A DNA stretch of 48,592 nt from an uncultured Alphaproteobacteria bacterium (GTDB taxonomy: Bacteria > Pseudomonadota > Alphaproteobacteria > CAAHEQ01 > UBA3637), in the NCBI GenBank assembly GCA_937888725.1, contig CALARE010000040.1, positions 1 through 48,592 on the forward strand, read 5' to 3'. Both the position numbers and the translations under genes were made by a program. The notes beneath the pieces are model-generated. The model did not search any database, was not told where the DNA came from, and worked only from the letters and a program-made list of their open reading frames with translations. This document shows positions 25,966-34,324 of the stretch, piece after piece (the first letter of the stretch is position 1; the number at the start of each line of letters is the position of its first letter).

Positions 25966-26205
25966 TTATTTACTTTCTTCCGACACAACTACCCAAGTTT
26001 TTGTCTTGGAAATTGGGCGGCTCTCAATAATTTGTACAACGTCACCGACTTTGCACAAATTGTTTTCATCATGTGCAGTATATTTTTTACTGCGTTTGAT
26101 GTATTTTTTATAAACAGGGTGCATAACACGACGTTCAACACGAACAACGACGGATTTATCCATCTTATCGCTGACAACAACACCTTGTAAAATTCTTTTA
26201 GGCAT
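25966..26205 (-). CDS. rpsQ: 30S ribosomal protein S17
   Basis: At 79 residues it has RILQGVVVSDKMDKSVVVRVERR and HPVYKKYIKRSKKYTAHDE (both in pieces), the OB-fold features of S17. It binds 16S rRNA early in assembly. It ends the S10 part of the cluster. Confidence 0.97.
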   Translation of the reverse strand: MPKRILQGVVVSDKMDKSVVVRVERRVMHPVYKKYIKRSKKYTAHDENNLCKVGDVVQIIESRPISKTKTWVVVSEESK

Positions 26206-26217
26206 TCTTATTTCTCC

Positions 26218-26424
26218 TTATGCACTTTCTTTGCTGTTCTTTTTTTGAGCAGCTGCTGTTTTAATTCTTGCAATCTCACGACGTACCTGGCGACGGCGTG
26301 CGGTGTTCTTTAAAACACCGCCCGCTTGCTGGAATCGTAAGTTTAAGGCTTCTTTTTTCAACTGAACTTCTAATTCAGCTAATTCGCTTTCGCTTTTTGC
26401 CACTAAATCTTCAAATTTTTCCAT
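26218..26424 (-). CDS. rpmC: 50S ribosomal protein L29
   Basis: This short 68-residue helical hairpin protein has ALNLRFQQAGG and ARRRQVRREIARIKT, the L29 signature. It lies near the exit tunnel, where SRP and trigger factor dock. The gap from rplP is three bases. Confidence 0.96.
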   Translation of the reverse strand: MEKFEDLVAKSESELAELEVQLKKEALNLRFQQAGGVLKNTARRRQVRREIARIKTAAAQKKNSKESA

Positions 26425-26427
26425 AAG

Positions 26428-26850
26428 TTATACCTCTTCATCTGCTGTTCTGACAATGAAACGTGTTTTGATTGGAAGTTTCATAGCTGCCAATCTGAAC
26501 GCTTCACGTGCGATTTCTTCTGAAACGCCGTCAGCTTCAAACATAATACGACCTGGTTTTACACGAGCTACCCAGTATTCTGGTGAACCCTTACCTTTAC
26601 CTTGACGAACTTCAGGTGGTTTTTTAGAAACAGGAACATCTGGGAAAATACGAATCCACAGACGACCTTGTCTTTTCATTGCACGAGAAATAGCACGACG
26701 TGCAGCTTCGATTTGACGAGCTGTAATACGTTCTGGTTCTAATGCTTTTAAACCGAAGGCTCCGAAGTCTAATGTCGTAGCTGATTTAGCGTCGCCATGA
26801 ATGCGACCCTTAAATGCTTTACGAAATTTTGTTTTCTTTGGACTTAACAT
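26428..26850 (-). CDS. rplP: 50S ribosomal protein L16
   Basis: At 140 residues it has KTKFRKAFKGR at the start, the RRAISRAMKRQGRLWIRIFP core (in pieces) and the loop QGKGKGSPEYWVA with the arginine region hydroxylated in some bacteria. L16 is at the A-site tRNA elbow. It lies 16 bases after the rpsC stop. Confidence 0.98.
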   Translation of the reverse strand: MLSPKKTKFRKAFKGRIHGDAKSATTLDFGAFGLKALEPERITARQIEAARRAISRAMKRQGRLWIRIFPDVPVSKKPPEVRQGKGKGSPEYWVARVKPGRIMFEADGVSEEIAREAFRLAAMKLPIKTRFIVRTADEEV

Positions 26851-26866
26851 TTTCTTGTTCCTTCAA

Positions 26867-27538
26867 TTAACGTTGTTCTGACAAGTGTTTGTCTTGAGCC
26901 ATTGGATCATGAGCCAAGATATCACCTTTATAAATCCAGACTTTAATACCACATGTACCATAAGCTGTGTGAGCTGTTGATACACCATAATCAACGTCTG
27001 CACGAAGTGTATGCAAAGGAACACGTCCTTCACGATACCATTCTGTACGAGCAATTTCAGCACCGCCTAAACGTCCACCACAGTTGATACGAATACCTTC
27101 TGCACCTTGGCGTAAAGCAGCTTGAACAGCACGTTTCATTGCACGACGGAATGAAATACGTTTTTCAAGTTGTTGTGCAATATTGTCTGCAACGAGTTTA
27201 GCGTTGATTTCTGGTTTACGAACTTCAACAATATTAACGCTAACATCGTTGTTTTGTGACATTGATGTCAACTCTTTTTTGAGTGAATCAATATCTTGAC
27301 CTTTTTTACCAATAATAACGCCTGGACGCGCACAGTAAATTGTAACAATTGCTTTTTTAGCTGGACGTTCAATAACGATGTGGCTAATACCAGCAGCTGC
27401 TAATTTTTTTGTTAAGAATTCACGAATACGGATGTCTTCATGCAATAATTCTGCATAATTTTCATCAGCAAACCAACGAGAATCCCATGTGCGGTTGATA
27501 CCGAGGCGCAAACCTGTTGGATTAACTTTTTGACCCAT
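26867..27538 (-). CDS. rpsC: 30S ribosomal protein S3
   Basis: This 223-residue protein has MGQKVNPTGLRLGI at the start, a KH domain with the GXXG loop IIGKKGQDIDSLK, and the C-domain RRAMKRAVQAALRQGAEGI (in pieces). S3 is at the mRNA entry and has helicase activity. Its ATG overlaps the rplV stop (TAATG), indicating coupling. Confidence 0.98.
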   Translation of the reverse strand: MGQKVNPTGLRLGINRTWDSRWFADENYAELLHEDIRIREFLTKKLAAAGISHIVIERPAKKAIVTIYCARPGVIIGKKGQDIDSLKKELTSMSQNNDVSVNIVEVRKPEINAKLVADNIAQQLEKRISFRRAMKRAVQAALRQGAEGIRINCGGRLGGAEIARTEWYREGRVPLHTLRADVDYGVSTAHTAYGTCGIKVWIYKGDILAHDPMAQDKHLSEQR

Positions 27539-27957
27539 TAGTTATTCTCCTCTTTTGTTGTAGCCACTTTTTTTGTTGTTTTTTTTGCTTTTGGAGCTTC
27601 AAGTTCTCTTTCAGCAACAACAATTGTTAAATTTGAAAATGGCTTAATAATACGATTTGCCCGGCCTTTCGCACCAGCTTGGAATCTTTTCATAACCATA
27701 GCTTTGCCAACGAATGCTTCGCGAACGAATAAACGATCGACATCCATGTTATGATTATTTTCAGCATTAGCAATAGCGGACATCAAAACTTTTTTCACTT
27801 CTTCAGCAATACGTTTTGTTGAAAATGTGAGTTGAGCAACAGCTTTATCAGCTTTTAAACCACGAATGCTTGCTGCCACCAAGTTTAATTTACGAGGTGA
27901 AATACGAAGCGTACGAGCTTTAGCTCTTGCTGTTTTTACTTGTGTTTTTGTAGTCAT
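27538..27957 (-). CDS. rplV: 50S ribosomal protein L22 with Lys/Thr tail
   Basis: The first ~117 residues are L22 (LRISPRKLNLVAASIRGLKADKA in pieces; NAENNHNMD; GRANRIIKPFSNLTIVVAERE in pieces). A ~20-residue tail follows and contains APKAKKTTKK, the same ten residues as in the L17 tail. L22 lines the tunnel. Its start overlaps the rpsS stop, and its stop overlaps the rpsC start. Confidence 0.97.
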   Translation of the reverse strand: MTTKTQVKTARAKARTLRISPRKLNLVAASIRGLKADKAVAQLTFSTKRIAEEVKKVLMSAIANAENNHNMDVDRLFVREAFVGKAMVMKRFQAGAKGRANRIIKPFSNLTIVVAERELEAPKAKKTTKKVATTKEENN

Positions 27958-28244
27958 TATTTACCTGCTTTCTTTGCTTTTGCGTCATTTGCCGTATGAC
28001 CCGGGAAAGTTCTGGTTGGTGAGAATTCACCGAACTTGTGCCCAATCATATTTTCGCTCACTAACACTGGGATAAACTTTTTACCATTATATACGCCAAA
28101 AGTCAAGCCCACAAATTGAGGAAGTATCGTAGATCTGCGTGACCACGTTTTAATTACCTCATGACGTCCTGATTGTTTGACTTTTTCTGCTTTTTTCAAC
28201 AGATAGCCATCAACAAATGGACCTTTCCATACGGATCTTGTCAT
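27957..28244 (-). CDS. rpsS: 30S ribosomal protein S19
   Basis: This 95-residue protein has TRSVWKGPFVDGYLLKK, the core IKTWSRRSTILPQFVGLTFGVYNGKKF (in pieces) and GEFSPTRTF. S19 forms the head complex with S13. It overlaps rplV by one base. Confidence 0.98.
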   Translation of the reverse strand: MTRSVWKGPFVDGYLLKKAEKVKQSGRHEVIKTWSRRSTILPQFVGLTFGVYNGKKFIPVLVSENMIGHKFGEFSPTRTFPGHTANDAKAKKAGK

Positions 28245-28254
28245 TTATGCCTCC

Positions 28255-29082
28255 TTAGGATTTCTTCACTGCGTGACGAGAACGGATAATTAAACCGTCT
28301 GTACGCTTGTTATTACGAGTTTTCTTACCCTTTGTCTGCCAACCCCATGGAGAGACTGGATGACGACCGCCATTTGTACGACCACCATGTGGGTGATCAA
28401 CAGGGTTCATTGCGATACCGCGAACGGCAGGACGATGATCTTTCCAACGTGCACGACCAGCTTTAGCCATGACGGTGTTTTGATTATCTGGGTTTGAAAC
28501 AGCACCAACGGAAGCAAAACATTCACCGCGGATTAAGCGAAGTTCACCAGAGTTCAAACGAACTTGAACATAACCTGAATCTTTACCAATTAATTGAGCA
28601 TAACAACCAGCTGAACGTGCGATTTGACCGCCTTTACCTGGTTTCAACTCAATATTGTGAATGATTGTGCCAACTGGCATATTCTTCATTGGCATTGCAT
28701 TGCCTGGTTTAATATCTGCATGTTGAGCTGAAACAACTGTGTCACCTGCTGCTAAACGTTGAGGTGCCAAGATGTATGCCAATTCACCATCTTCATATTT
28801 AATCAAAGCAATAAATGCTGTTCTGTTTGGATCATATTCTAAACGTTCAACTGTTGCTGTCATATCAAATTTCTTACGTTTGAAGTCAACCAAACGATAA
28901 GCTTGTTTATGACCACCACCACGACGACGTGTTGTAATATGACCGTGATTGTTACGACCACCCGTACGGGATTGGCCTTCTGTTAATGTTTTTACAGGAG
29001 CCCCTTTGTGTAAGTCTGATCTGTCAATACCAACGAGATGTCTGACTGTAGAGGTTACTGGTTTATATGTTTTTAATGCCAT
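28255..29082 (-). CDS. rplB: 50S ribosomal protein L2
   Basis: At 275 residues it has GRNNHGHITTRRRGGGHKQ near residue 45 and the C-terminal NPVDHPHGGRTNGG motif with the conserved histidine needed for peptidyl transferase function. It ends in a basic tail. It binds 23S rRNA between subunits. It starts two bases after the rplW stop. Confidence 0.98.
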   Translation of the reverse strand: MALKTYKPVTSTVRHLVGIDRSDLHKGAPVKTLTEGQSRTGGRNNHGHITTRRRGGGHKQAYRLVDFKRKKFDMTATVERLEYDPNRTAFIALIKYEDGELAYILAPQRLAAGDTVVSAQHADIKPGNAMPMKNMPVGTIIHNIELKPGKGGQIARSAGCYAQLIGKDSGYVQVRLNSGELRLIRGECFASVGAVSNPDNQNTVMAKAGRARWKDHRPAVRGIAMNPVDHPHGGRTNGGRHPVSPWGWQTKGKKTRNNKRTDGLIIRSRHAVKKS

Positions 29083-29084
29083 AA

Positions 29085-29402
29085 CTAAATCCCCGCTGTC
29101 ACATCAATGCTTTGACCTTCAGCCAAAGTCACAATAGCTTTCTTTGTTTCATTACGAACACCTTTTGTGCCACGGAACATTTTTTGTTTTCCTTGTTGGC
29201 GAAGTGTGTTCACAGAAACGACCTTTACACCAAACACAGATTCAACTGCTTTCTTAACGTCTGTTTTTGTAGCATTGACGTCTACTAAGAAAACAACTTG
29301 ATTGTGTTCAGAACTTTTCATTGCTTTTTCTGTAATAACAGGTCTGCGAATGACATCAAACATTTCGGCTGTTGCCGCTACTTGTGTATTTTTCTTAATC
29401 AT
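29085..29402 (-). CDS. rplW: 50S ribosomal protein L23
   Basis: This 105-residue protein shows DVIRRPVITEKAMKSSEHNQ, then DVKKAVESVFGVKV and KKAIVTLAEGQSID. L23 is the docking site of trigger factor and SRP at the exit tunnel. Its start overlaps the rplD stop by four bases. Confidence 0.97.
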   Translation of the reverse strand: MIKKNTQVAATAEMFDVIRRPVITEKAMKSSEHNQVVFLVDVNATKTDVKKAVESVFGVKVVSVNTLRQQGKQKMFRGTKGVRNETKKAIVTLAEGQSIDVTAGI

Positions 29403-30019
29403 TTCAAACGACCTTCCAAATTCGCAACAGCGTCTTGAGATAAGACTAAGACATCTCTACGAATTATATCATAAACGTTAGCACCTTGAGATGGTAACAC
29501 ATCAACATTGATGATATTACGTGCTGATAAAGCAAAATTATTATCAACTGTTTCGCCACCAACAAACAAAACTGATTTCCAACCGTTTTTGTTAAGAGCA
29601 GCTTGCATTGCTTTTGTATTTGGTTTTTCAGCTGTTAAATTATCAACAATGAAAAGTTTACCATTTTTAGCCTTTGCAGAAAGAGCAACACGCATACCCA
29701 ATGCACGGAGTTTCTTTGTCAAGCTGTAAGCATGTGAGCGAACAACTGGACCAAAAGCAACACCACCATGACGCATTTGAGGTGCACGATCTTGACCTTG
29801 ACGAGCACGGCCTGTGCCTTTTTGTTTGAAAGGTTTTTTACCTGAGCCACTCACTTCACCGATATCTTTAGTTTTGTGAGTACCTGCACGGCGTTTGTCT
29901 AATTGCCATTGAATAACACGAGCTAAGATGTCTTCACGAACTTCAACACCAAACACTGTGTCAGCCAAGTCAATAGAACCAACTGATTTTCCATCTAAAT
30001 TGATTACATCATATTTCAT
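29399..30019 (-). CDS. rplD: 50S ribosomal protein L4
   Basis: At 206 residues it has the loop GTHKTKDIGEVSGSGKKPFKQKGTGRARQG (in pieces) that reaches the exit tunnel, and QMRHGGVAFGP. In E. coli L4 also represses the S10 operon; nothing here shows that directly. It follows rplC by three bases. Confidence 0.98.
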   Translation of the reverse strand: MKYDVINLDGKSVGSIDLADTVFGVEVREDILARVIQWQLDKRRAGTHKTKDIGEVSGSGKKPFKQKGTGRARQGQDRAPQMRHGGVAFGPVVRSHAYSLTKKLRALGMRVALSAKAKNGKLFIVDNLTAEKPNTKAMQAALNKNGWKSVLFVGGETVDNNFALSARNIINVDVLPSQGANVYDIIRRDVLVLSQDAVANLEGRLK

Positions 30020-30022
30020 GGT

Positions 30023-30733
30023 CTATTCCTTTACTTCAGTTTCAGCAGATGTTTCAACAGCAGTAGCTTTTAAACCAGCAGGAACTGGCAAAGTTGGTTG
30101 CTTTGAAATCTTTACTGAATCTTTAATTGTTACAATTGAAGAATCAAAACCAGGAACAGAACCTTTGACCATCACTAAATTTCTAGCTTCGTCAATAGAT
30201 ACAACTTCCAAATTTTGTACTGTCACTTGTTTGTTTCCCATTTGACCAGGCATTTTAACGTTTTTGAAAACTTTACCAGGCCATTCACGTTGACCAGTGG
30301 AACCACCAGCTCTGTGAGTTCTAGAAACACCGTGTGTCGCATTATCACCGCCGAAGTGATATTTTTTCATCACACCAGCATAACCTTTACCAATTGAAAC
30401 ACCTGTAACATCCACTTTTTGACCAACGACGAAATGTGTTGCACTTAATTCAGCACCAACAGGCAATACGCAGTCTTCAGAAACACGGAATTCAACGAGT
30501 GTTTTCTTTGGTTCTACTTTTGCTTTTGCAAAATGTCCGAGCTGTGGCTTAGCAACATTTTTTGTTTTTGCTTTACCATGTCCCAGCTGGACAGCGACAT
30601 AACCATCACGTTCCATTGTACGAACATCAACCACTGTGCTGTCAATTTTTAAAACAGTTACAGGGATTTGAGTTCCGTTTTCTTGGAACAAGCTCATCAT
30701 GCCGACTTTTTCAGCTATAACTCCTGAACGCAT
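30023..30733 (-). CDS. rplC: 50S ribosomal protein L3
   Basis: This 236-residue protein has RSGVIAEKVGM at the start and the long loop YHFGGDNATHGVSRTHRAGG, then STGQREWPGKVFKNVKMPG, which reaches the peptidyl transferase centre. The loop glutamine is the usual methylation site. A ~25-residue acidic/Thr tail extends the C-terminus. It lies 12 bases past the rpsJ stop. Confidence 0.98.
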   Translation of the reverse strand: MRSGVIAEKVGMMSLFQENGTQIPVTVLKIDSTVVDVRTMERDGYVAVQLGHGKAKTKNVAKPQLGHFAKAKVEPKKTLVEFRVSEDCVLPVGAELSATHFVVGQKVDVTGVSIGKGYAGVMKKYHFGGDNATHGVSRTHRAGGSTGQREWPGKVFKNVKMPGQMGNKQVTVQNLEVVSIDEARNLVMVKGSVPGFDSSIVTIKDSVKISKQPTLPVPAGLKATAVETSAETEVKE

Positions 30734-30745
30734 AATATTTCTTCC

Positions 30746-31057
30746 TTATACTTTAATCTCAACATCTACACCCGCTGCTAAGTCTAATTTCATTAGAGCA
30801 TCAACAGTTTGAGGTGTCGGATCAATAATGTCGAGCACCCTCTTGTGGGTACGAATTTCAAACTGTTCACGTGATTTCTTATCGACATGCACGGAACGGT
30901 TCACGGTAAATTTTTCAATACGAGTTGGCAAAGGGATTGGTCCAACGACTTCAGCCCCTGTGCGTTTTGCCGTATTGACGATCTCACGGGTTGATTGATC
31001 CAACAACCTATGATCGAACGCTCTTAAACGAATTCTAATATTTTGGTTTTCTAACAT
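30746..31057 (-). CDS. rpsJ: 30S ribosomal protein S10
   Basis: At 103 residues it has IRIRLRAFDHRLLDQS, PLPTRIEKFTVNRSVHVDKKSREQFEIRTHKR in pieces, and the end GVDVEIKV. S10 also acts as NusE in transcription antitermination. It begins 14 bases after the fusA stop, so the usual tuf gene is absent from this position. Confidence 0.98.
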   Translation of the reverse strand: MLENQNIRIRLRAFDHRLLDQSTREIVNTAKRTGAEVVGPIPLPTRIEKFTVNRSVHVDKKSREQFEIRTHKRVLDIIDPTPQTVDALMKLDLAAGVDVEIKV

Positions 31058-31071
31058 AATTGTTACCTTTC

Positions 31072-33150
31072 TTAACCTGCTACTTTTGCTTTAATTTCAT
31101 CAGCAACCATTTGTGGTACGTCTGCATAATGTGAGAACACCATTGTGTATTGTGCACGACCTTGGCTCATAGAACGGAGTGTATTCACATAACCGAACAT
31201 ATTTGCTAATGGAACGAGAGCATCAATTACACGAGCGTTACCACGTTGATCCATACCAGAAACTTGACCACGACGTGAGTTCAAATCGCCGATAATATCA
31301 CCCATGTAATCCTCAGGTGTTACAACTTCAATTTTCATAATTGGTTCTAACAACTTAGGACCAGCTTTTGCCATACCTTCGCGGAAAGCTGCTCTTGCAG
31401 CAATTTCAAAGGCCATTGTGCTGGAGTCAACATCATGGTAAGCACCATCATAGAGGTTTGCTTTAAAGTCTGTGCAAGGGAAGCCTGCCAAAACACCTGT
31501 TTCAAGTGAGGCACGCAAACCTTTTTCAACACCTGGGATATATTCTTTTGGAACAGCACCACCGACAACTGTGTTTTCAAACACAAAGCCAGAACCTGGT
31601 TCCAATGGTGAGAATTTGATACGAACACGAGCAAATTGACCTGAACCACCAGATTGTTTTTTGTGTGTATAATCTTCATCAAATTCTTTAGAAATTGTTT
31701 CACGATAAGCAACTTGAGGAGCACCAACATTGGCTTCAACCTTAAATTCACGTTTCAAACGATCAACAATAATTTCTAAGTGCAACTCACCCATACCTTT
31801 AATAACTGTTTGACCTGTTTCTGTGTTACTTGTCACACGGAATGAAGGGTCTTCCATAGCCAAACGGTTTAAAGCTAAAGCCATTTTTTCAACGTCAGCT
31901 TTTGTTTTTGGCTCAACAGCAATTTCAATAACTGGATCTGGGAAGTCCATTTTTTCTAAAACAACTTTTAAGCTTTCGCCACAAAGTGTATCACCAGTTG
32001 TTGTATCTTTCAACCCAACTAAGGCAACAATATCACCTGCTGTTGCTTCTTTGATTTCTTCACGGTGGTTAGCATGCATTAAAAGCATACGACCGATACG
32101 TTCTTTTTTGTCTTTCACAGTGTTTGTTACATAACTACCACTTGTCAAAGTACCTTGATAAACGCGTAAGAATGTTAAAGAACCAACAAATGGGTCTGTC
32201 ATAATTTTAAATGCCAAACCAGCAAATGGTTTATCATCAACAGAACCACAAACATATTCAGCTTCTGAACCAGCGATAACACCTTTTGCTTGTGGAATAT
32301 CAATTGGTGATGGCAAATAATCAACAACAGCATCTAACAATGTTTGAATACCTTTGTTTTTAAATGCTGAACCACAAAATACTGGAATAAATGATTGAGA
32401 AATTGTCCCTTTACGAATACATCTTTTCAATGTTTCCATATCAGGTTCAACACCTTCCAAGTATTTTTCCATGGCTTCATCTTCCATTTCGACAGCCATT
32501 TCAACGAGTTCATTGTAGTATTTATCTGCTTTTTCTTTTAAATCAGCTGGAATTTCTTGATATTCAAAAGAAGCACCCAAATCTTCTGAATGCCAAATAA
32601 TTGCTTTACGCAATAAAATATCAACAATCCCTTTAAATTCTGATTCAGCACCAATTGGCAATGCCATAACCATCGGACGTGCACCCAAACGTGTTTTAAT
32701 CATATCAACACAACGTTCAAAGTTAGCACCAATACGGTCCATTTTGTTTGCAAAGCAAATACGTGGAACACCGTATTTATCAGCTTGACGCCAAACTGTT
32801 TCTGATTGAGGTTCAACACCAGCTACACCGTCAAAAACGGTAATTGCACCATCAAGAACACGCAAACAACGTTCAACTTCAACTGTAAAGTCAACGTGGC
32901 CTGGCGTATCAATAACATTAATGCGGTGATCTTTCCAAAAAGCTGTTGTTGCAGCTGATGTAATTGTAATACCACGTTCTTGTTCTTGTTCCATCCAGTC
33001 CATTGTAGCAGCGCCATCATGAACTTCGCCGATTTTATGTGACTTACCTGTATAAAACAAAATACGTTCTGTCGTTGTTGTTTTACCAGCATCAATGTGA
33101 GCCATAATACCAATATTTCTATATCTTTCAATCGGTGTTGTACGAGCCAT
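31072..33150 (-). CDS. fusA: Elongation factor G
   Basis: This 692-residue GTPase drives ribosomal translocation. G1 is AHIDAGKT (residues 17-24), switch II DTPGHVDF is at 81-88, and NKMD is at 135-138. Domains II-V follow, including GMGELHLEIIVDRLKREF. Length is normal. It sits between rpsG and rpsJ with short gaps. I see one copy only, with no signs of the mitochondrial-type split EF-G. Confidence 0.98.
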   Translation of the reverse strand: MARTTPIERYRNIGIMAHIDAGKTTTTERILFYTGKSHKIGEVHDGAATMDWMEQEQERGITITSAATTAFWKDHRINVIDTPGHVDFTVEVERCLRVLDGAITVFDGVAGVEPQSETVWRQADKYGVPRICFANKMDRIGANFERCVDMIKTRLGARPMVMALPIGAESEFKGIVDILLRKAIIWHSEDLGASFEYQEIPADLKEKADKYYNELVEMAVEMEDEAMEKYLEGVEPDMETLKRCIRKGTISQSFIPVFCGSAFKNKGIQTLLDAVVDYLPSPIDIPQAKGVIAGSEAEYVCGSVDDKPFAGLAFKIMTDPFVGSLTFLRVYQGTLTSGSYVTNTVKDKKERIGRMLLMHANHREEIKEATAGDIVALVGLKDTTTGDTLCGESLKVVLEKMDFPDPVIEIAVEPKTKADVEKMALALNRLAMEDPSFRVTSNTETGQTVIKGMGELHLEIIVDRLKREFKVEANVGAPQVAYRETISKEFDEDYTHKKQSGGSGQFARVRIKFSPLEPGSGFVFENTVVGGAVPKEYIPGVEKGLRASLETGVLAGFPCTDFKANLYDGAYHDVDSSTMAFEIAARAAFREGMAKAGPKLLEPIMKIEVVTPEDYMGDIIGDLNSRRGQVSGMDQRGNARVIDALVPLANMFGYVNTLRSMSQGRAQYTMVFSHYADVPQMVADEIKAKVAG

Positions 33151-33159
33151 GATTTCCCC

Positions 33160-33630
33160 CTACCATTTAAAGTGAGCAAATGCTTTGTTTGCATCAGCCA
33201 TACGATGTGTATCTTCACGTTTACGAATTGCAGCACCACGATTATTGTATGCATCTTGCAATTCACCAAACAAACGTTCTACCATTGTTTTTTCTGAACG
33301 ATTGCGTGCAGCACCAATAATCCAACGGATAGCTAAAGCTTGTTGACGATCTGGGCGAACTTCAACAGGAACTTGGTATGTTGCACCACCAACACGACGT
33401 GAACGTACTTCGAGCAATGGTTTAACATTATTTAAAGCTTCTGTGAAAACTTCAAGCCCTGATTTATGCAATTTATTTTCAAGCTCATTAATTGCACCAT
33501 ATAAAATTTCTTCAGCTTTACTTTTTTGACCATCATACATTAAGCTATTCATAAATTTTGTAACAACTGTGTTGTGATACTTAGCATCAGGTGTCACTTC
33601 GCGTTTAACCGCAGCATGTCTACGAGACAT
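33160..33630 (-). CDS. rpsG: 30S ribosomal protein S7
   Basis: The 156 residues include MSRRHAAVKREVTPDAKY, KFMNSLMYDGQKS and the end MADANKAFAHFKW. S7 nucleates the head of the small subunit and contacts E-site tRNA. It lies 16 bases after rpsL. Confidence 0.98.
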   Translation of the reverse strand: MSRRHAAVKREVTPDAKYHNTVVTKFMNSLMYDGQKSKAEEILYGAINELENKLHKSGLEVFTEALNNVKPLLEVRSRRVGGATYQVPVEVRPDRQQALAIRWIIGAARNRSEKTMVERLFGELQDAYNNRGAAIRKREDTHRMADANKAFAHFKW

Positions 33631-33646
33631 AGTTCCTTCTCCTTAA

Positions 33647-34018
33647 TTATTTTGGTCGTTTAGCGCCGTAAAGCGAACGAGCTTGTTTACGTTTGGCAAC
33701 ACCTTGAGTATCAAGTGTACCGCGAATAATATGATAACGAACACCAGGCAAGTCCTTTACACGACCGCCTCTGATCATCACAACAGAGTGTTCTTGCAAG
33801 TTATGCCCTTCACCAGGGATATAGCAAGTAACTTCAAAACCGTTTGTTAAACGAACACGAGCAACTTTACGCAAAGCTGAGTTCGGTTTTTTAGGTGTTG
33901 TTGTATAAACACGTGTGCAAACACCTCTTTTTTGAGGACATGCTTGCAATGCCGGCACTTTATTTCTGGCCGTTTTCGATTTCCGTGGTTTACGGATTAA
34001 TTGACTAATTGTAGGCAT
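33647..34018 (-). CDS. rpsL: 30S ribosomal protein S12
   Basis: At 123 residues it matches E. coli numbering: K43 lies in TTPKKPNSALRK and K88-D89 in GGRVKDLPGVRYH. K43 and K88 are the streptomycin-sensitive residues, and D89 is the usual methylthiolation site. S12 is in the decoding centre. It is the first gene of the whole cluster, behind two candidate promoters. Confidence 0.98.
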   Translation of the reverse strand: MPTISQLIRKPRKSKTARNKVPALQACPQKRGVCTRVYTTTPKKPNSALRKVARVRLTNGFEVTCYIPGEGHNLQEHSVVMIRGGRVKDLPGVRYHIIRGTLDTQGVAKRKQARSLYGAKRPK

Positions 34019-34044
34019 TAAAATTATTTCCTTTTATTCTACCT

Positions 34045-34050
34045 ATTATA
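34045..34050 (-). promoter_or_regulatory. Proximal extended -10 promoter for rpsL
   Basis: On the minus strand TGG-TATAAT is an extended -10 with a perfect hexamer. The -35 region is poor. It would give a leader of about 20 bases. Confidence 0.5.
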
Positions 34051-34205
34051 CCAAACTTTTACCGACCCATTTCGAGCAGATAAAAGCACTCAAAAATTGC
34101 CAATCAACTTAAAGGTAACCCTTTGTTTTTATTAGCAATACCCAAAGAAAGCGGGTGATAAAACAAATCATTTTGTATAAACCACCTTTAGCTTTAGGTC
34201 TTGAT

Positions 34206-34234
34206 ATTAAACCATATTTTTTAAATAAAGTCAA
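34206..34234 (-). promoter_or_regulatory. Distal promoter for the ribosomal cluster
   Basis: On the minus strand TTGACT (34229-34234) and TTTAAT (34206-34211) are 17 bases apart, with TGG before the -10. The ~180-base leader to rpsL contains no ORF. The remaining gene-free bases of 34019-34324 show nothing else I can name. Confidence 0.6.
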
Positions 34235-34324
34235 GTACTTTTTTTGATTTTTTATATAAAAAAGAGATTCTTAACCATCCGTTTTTCACAAAAAAAAATA
34301 ATACAACGCCATCGCATCCATTTA

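Noticed and set aside
31347..31751. Minus-strand ORFs within fusA and rplR (also 32823-33269 and 22950-23300)
   Set aside because: Out-of-frame shadows of well-identified translation genes.
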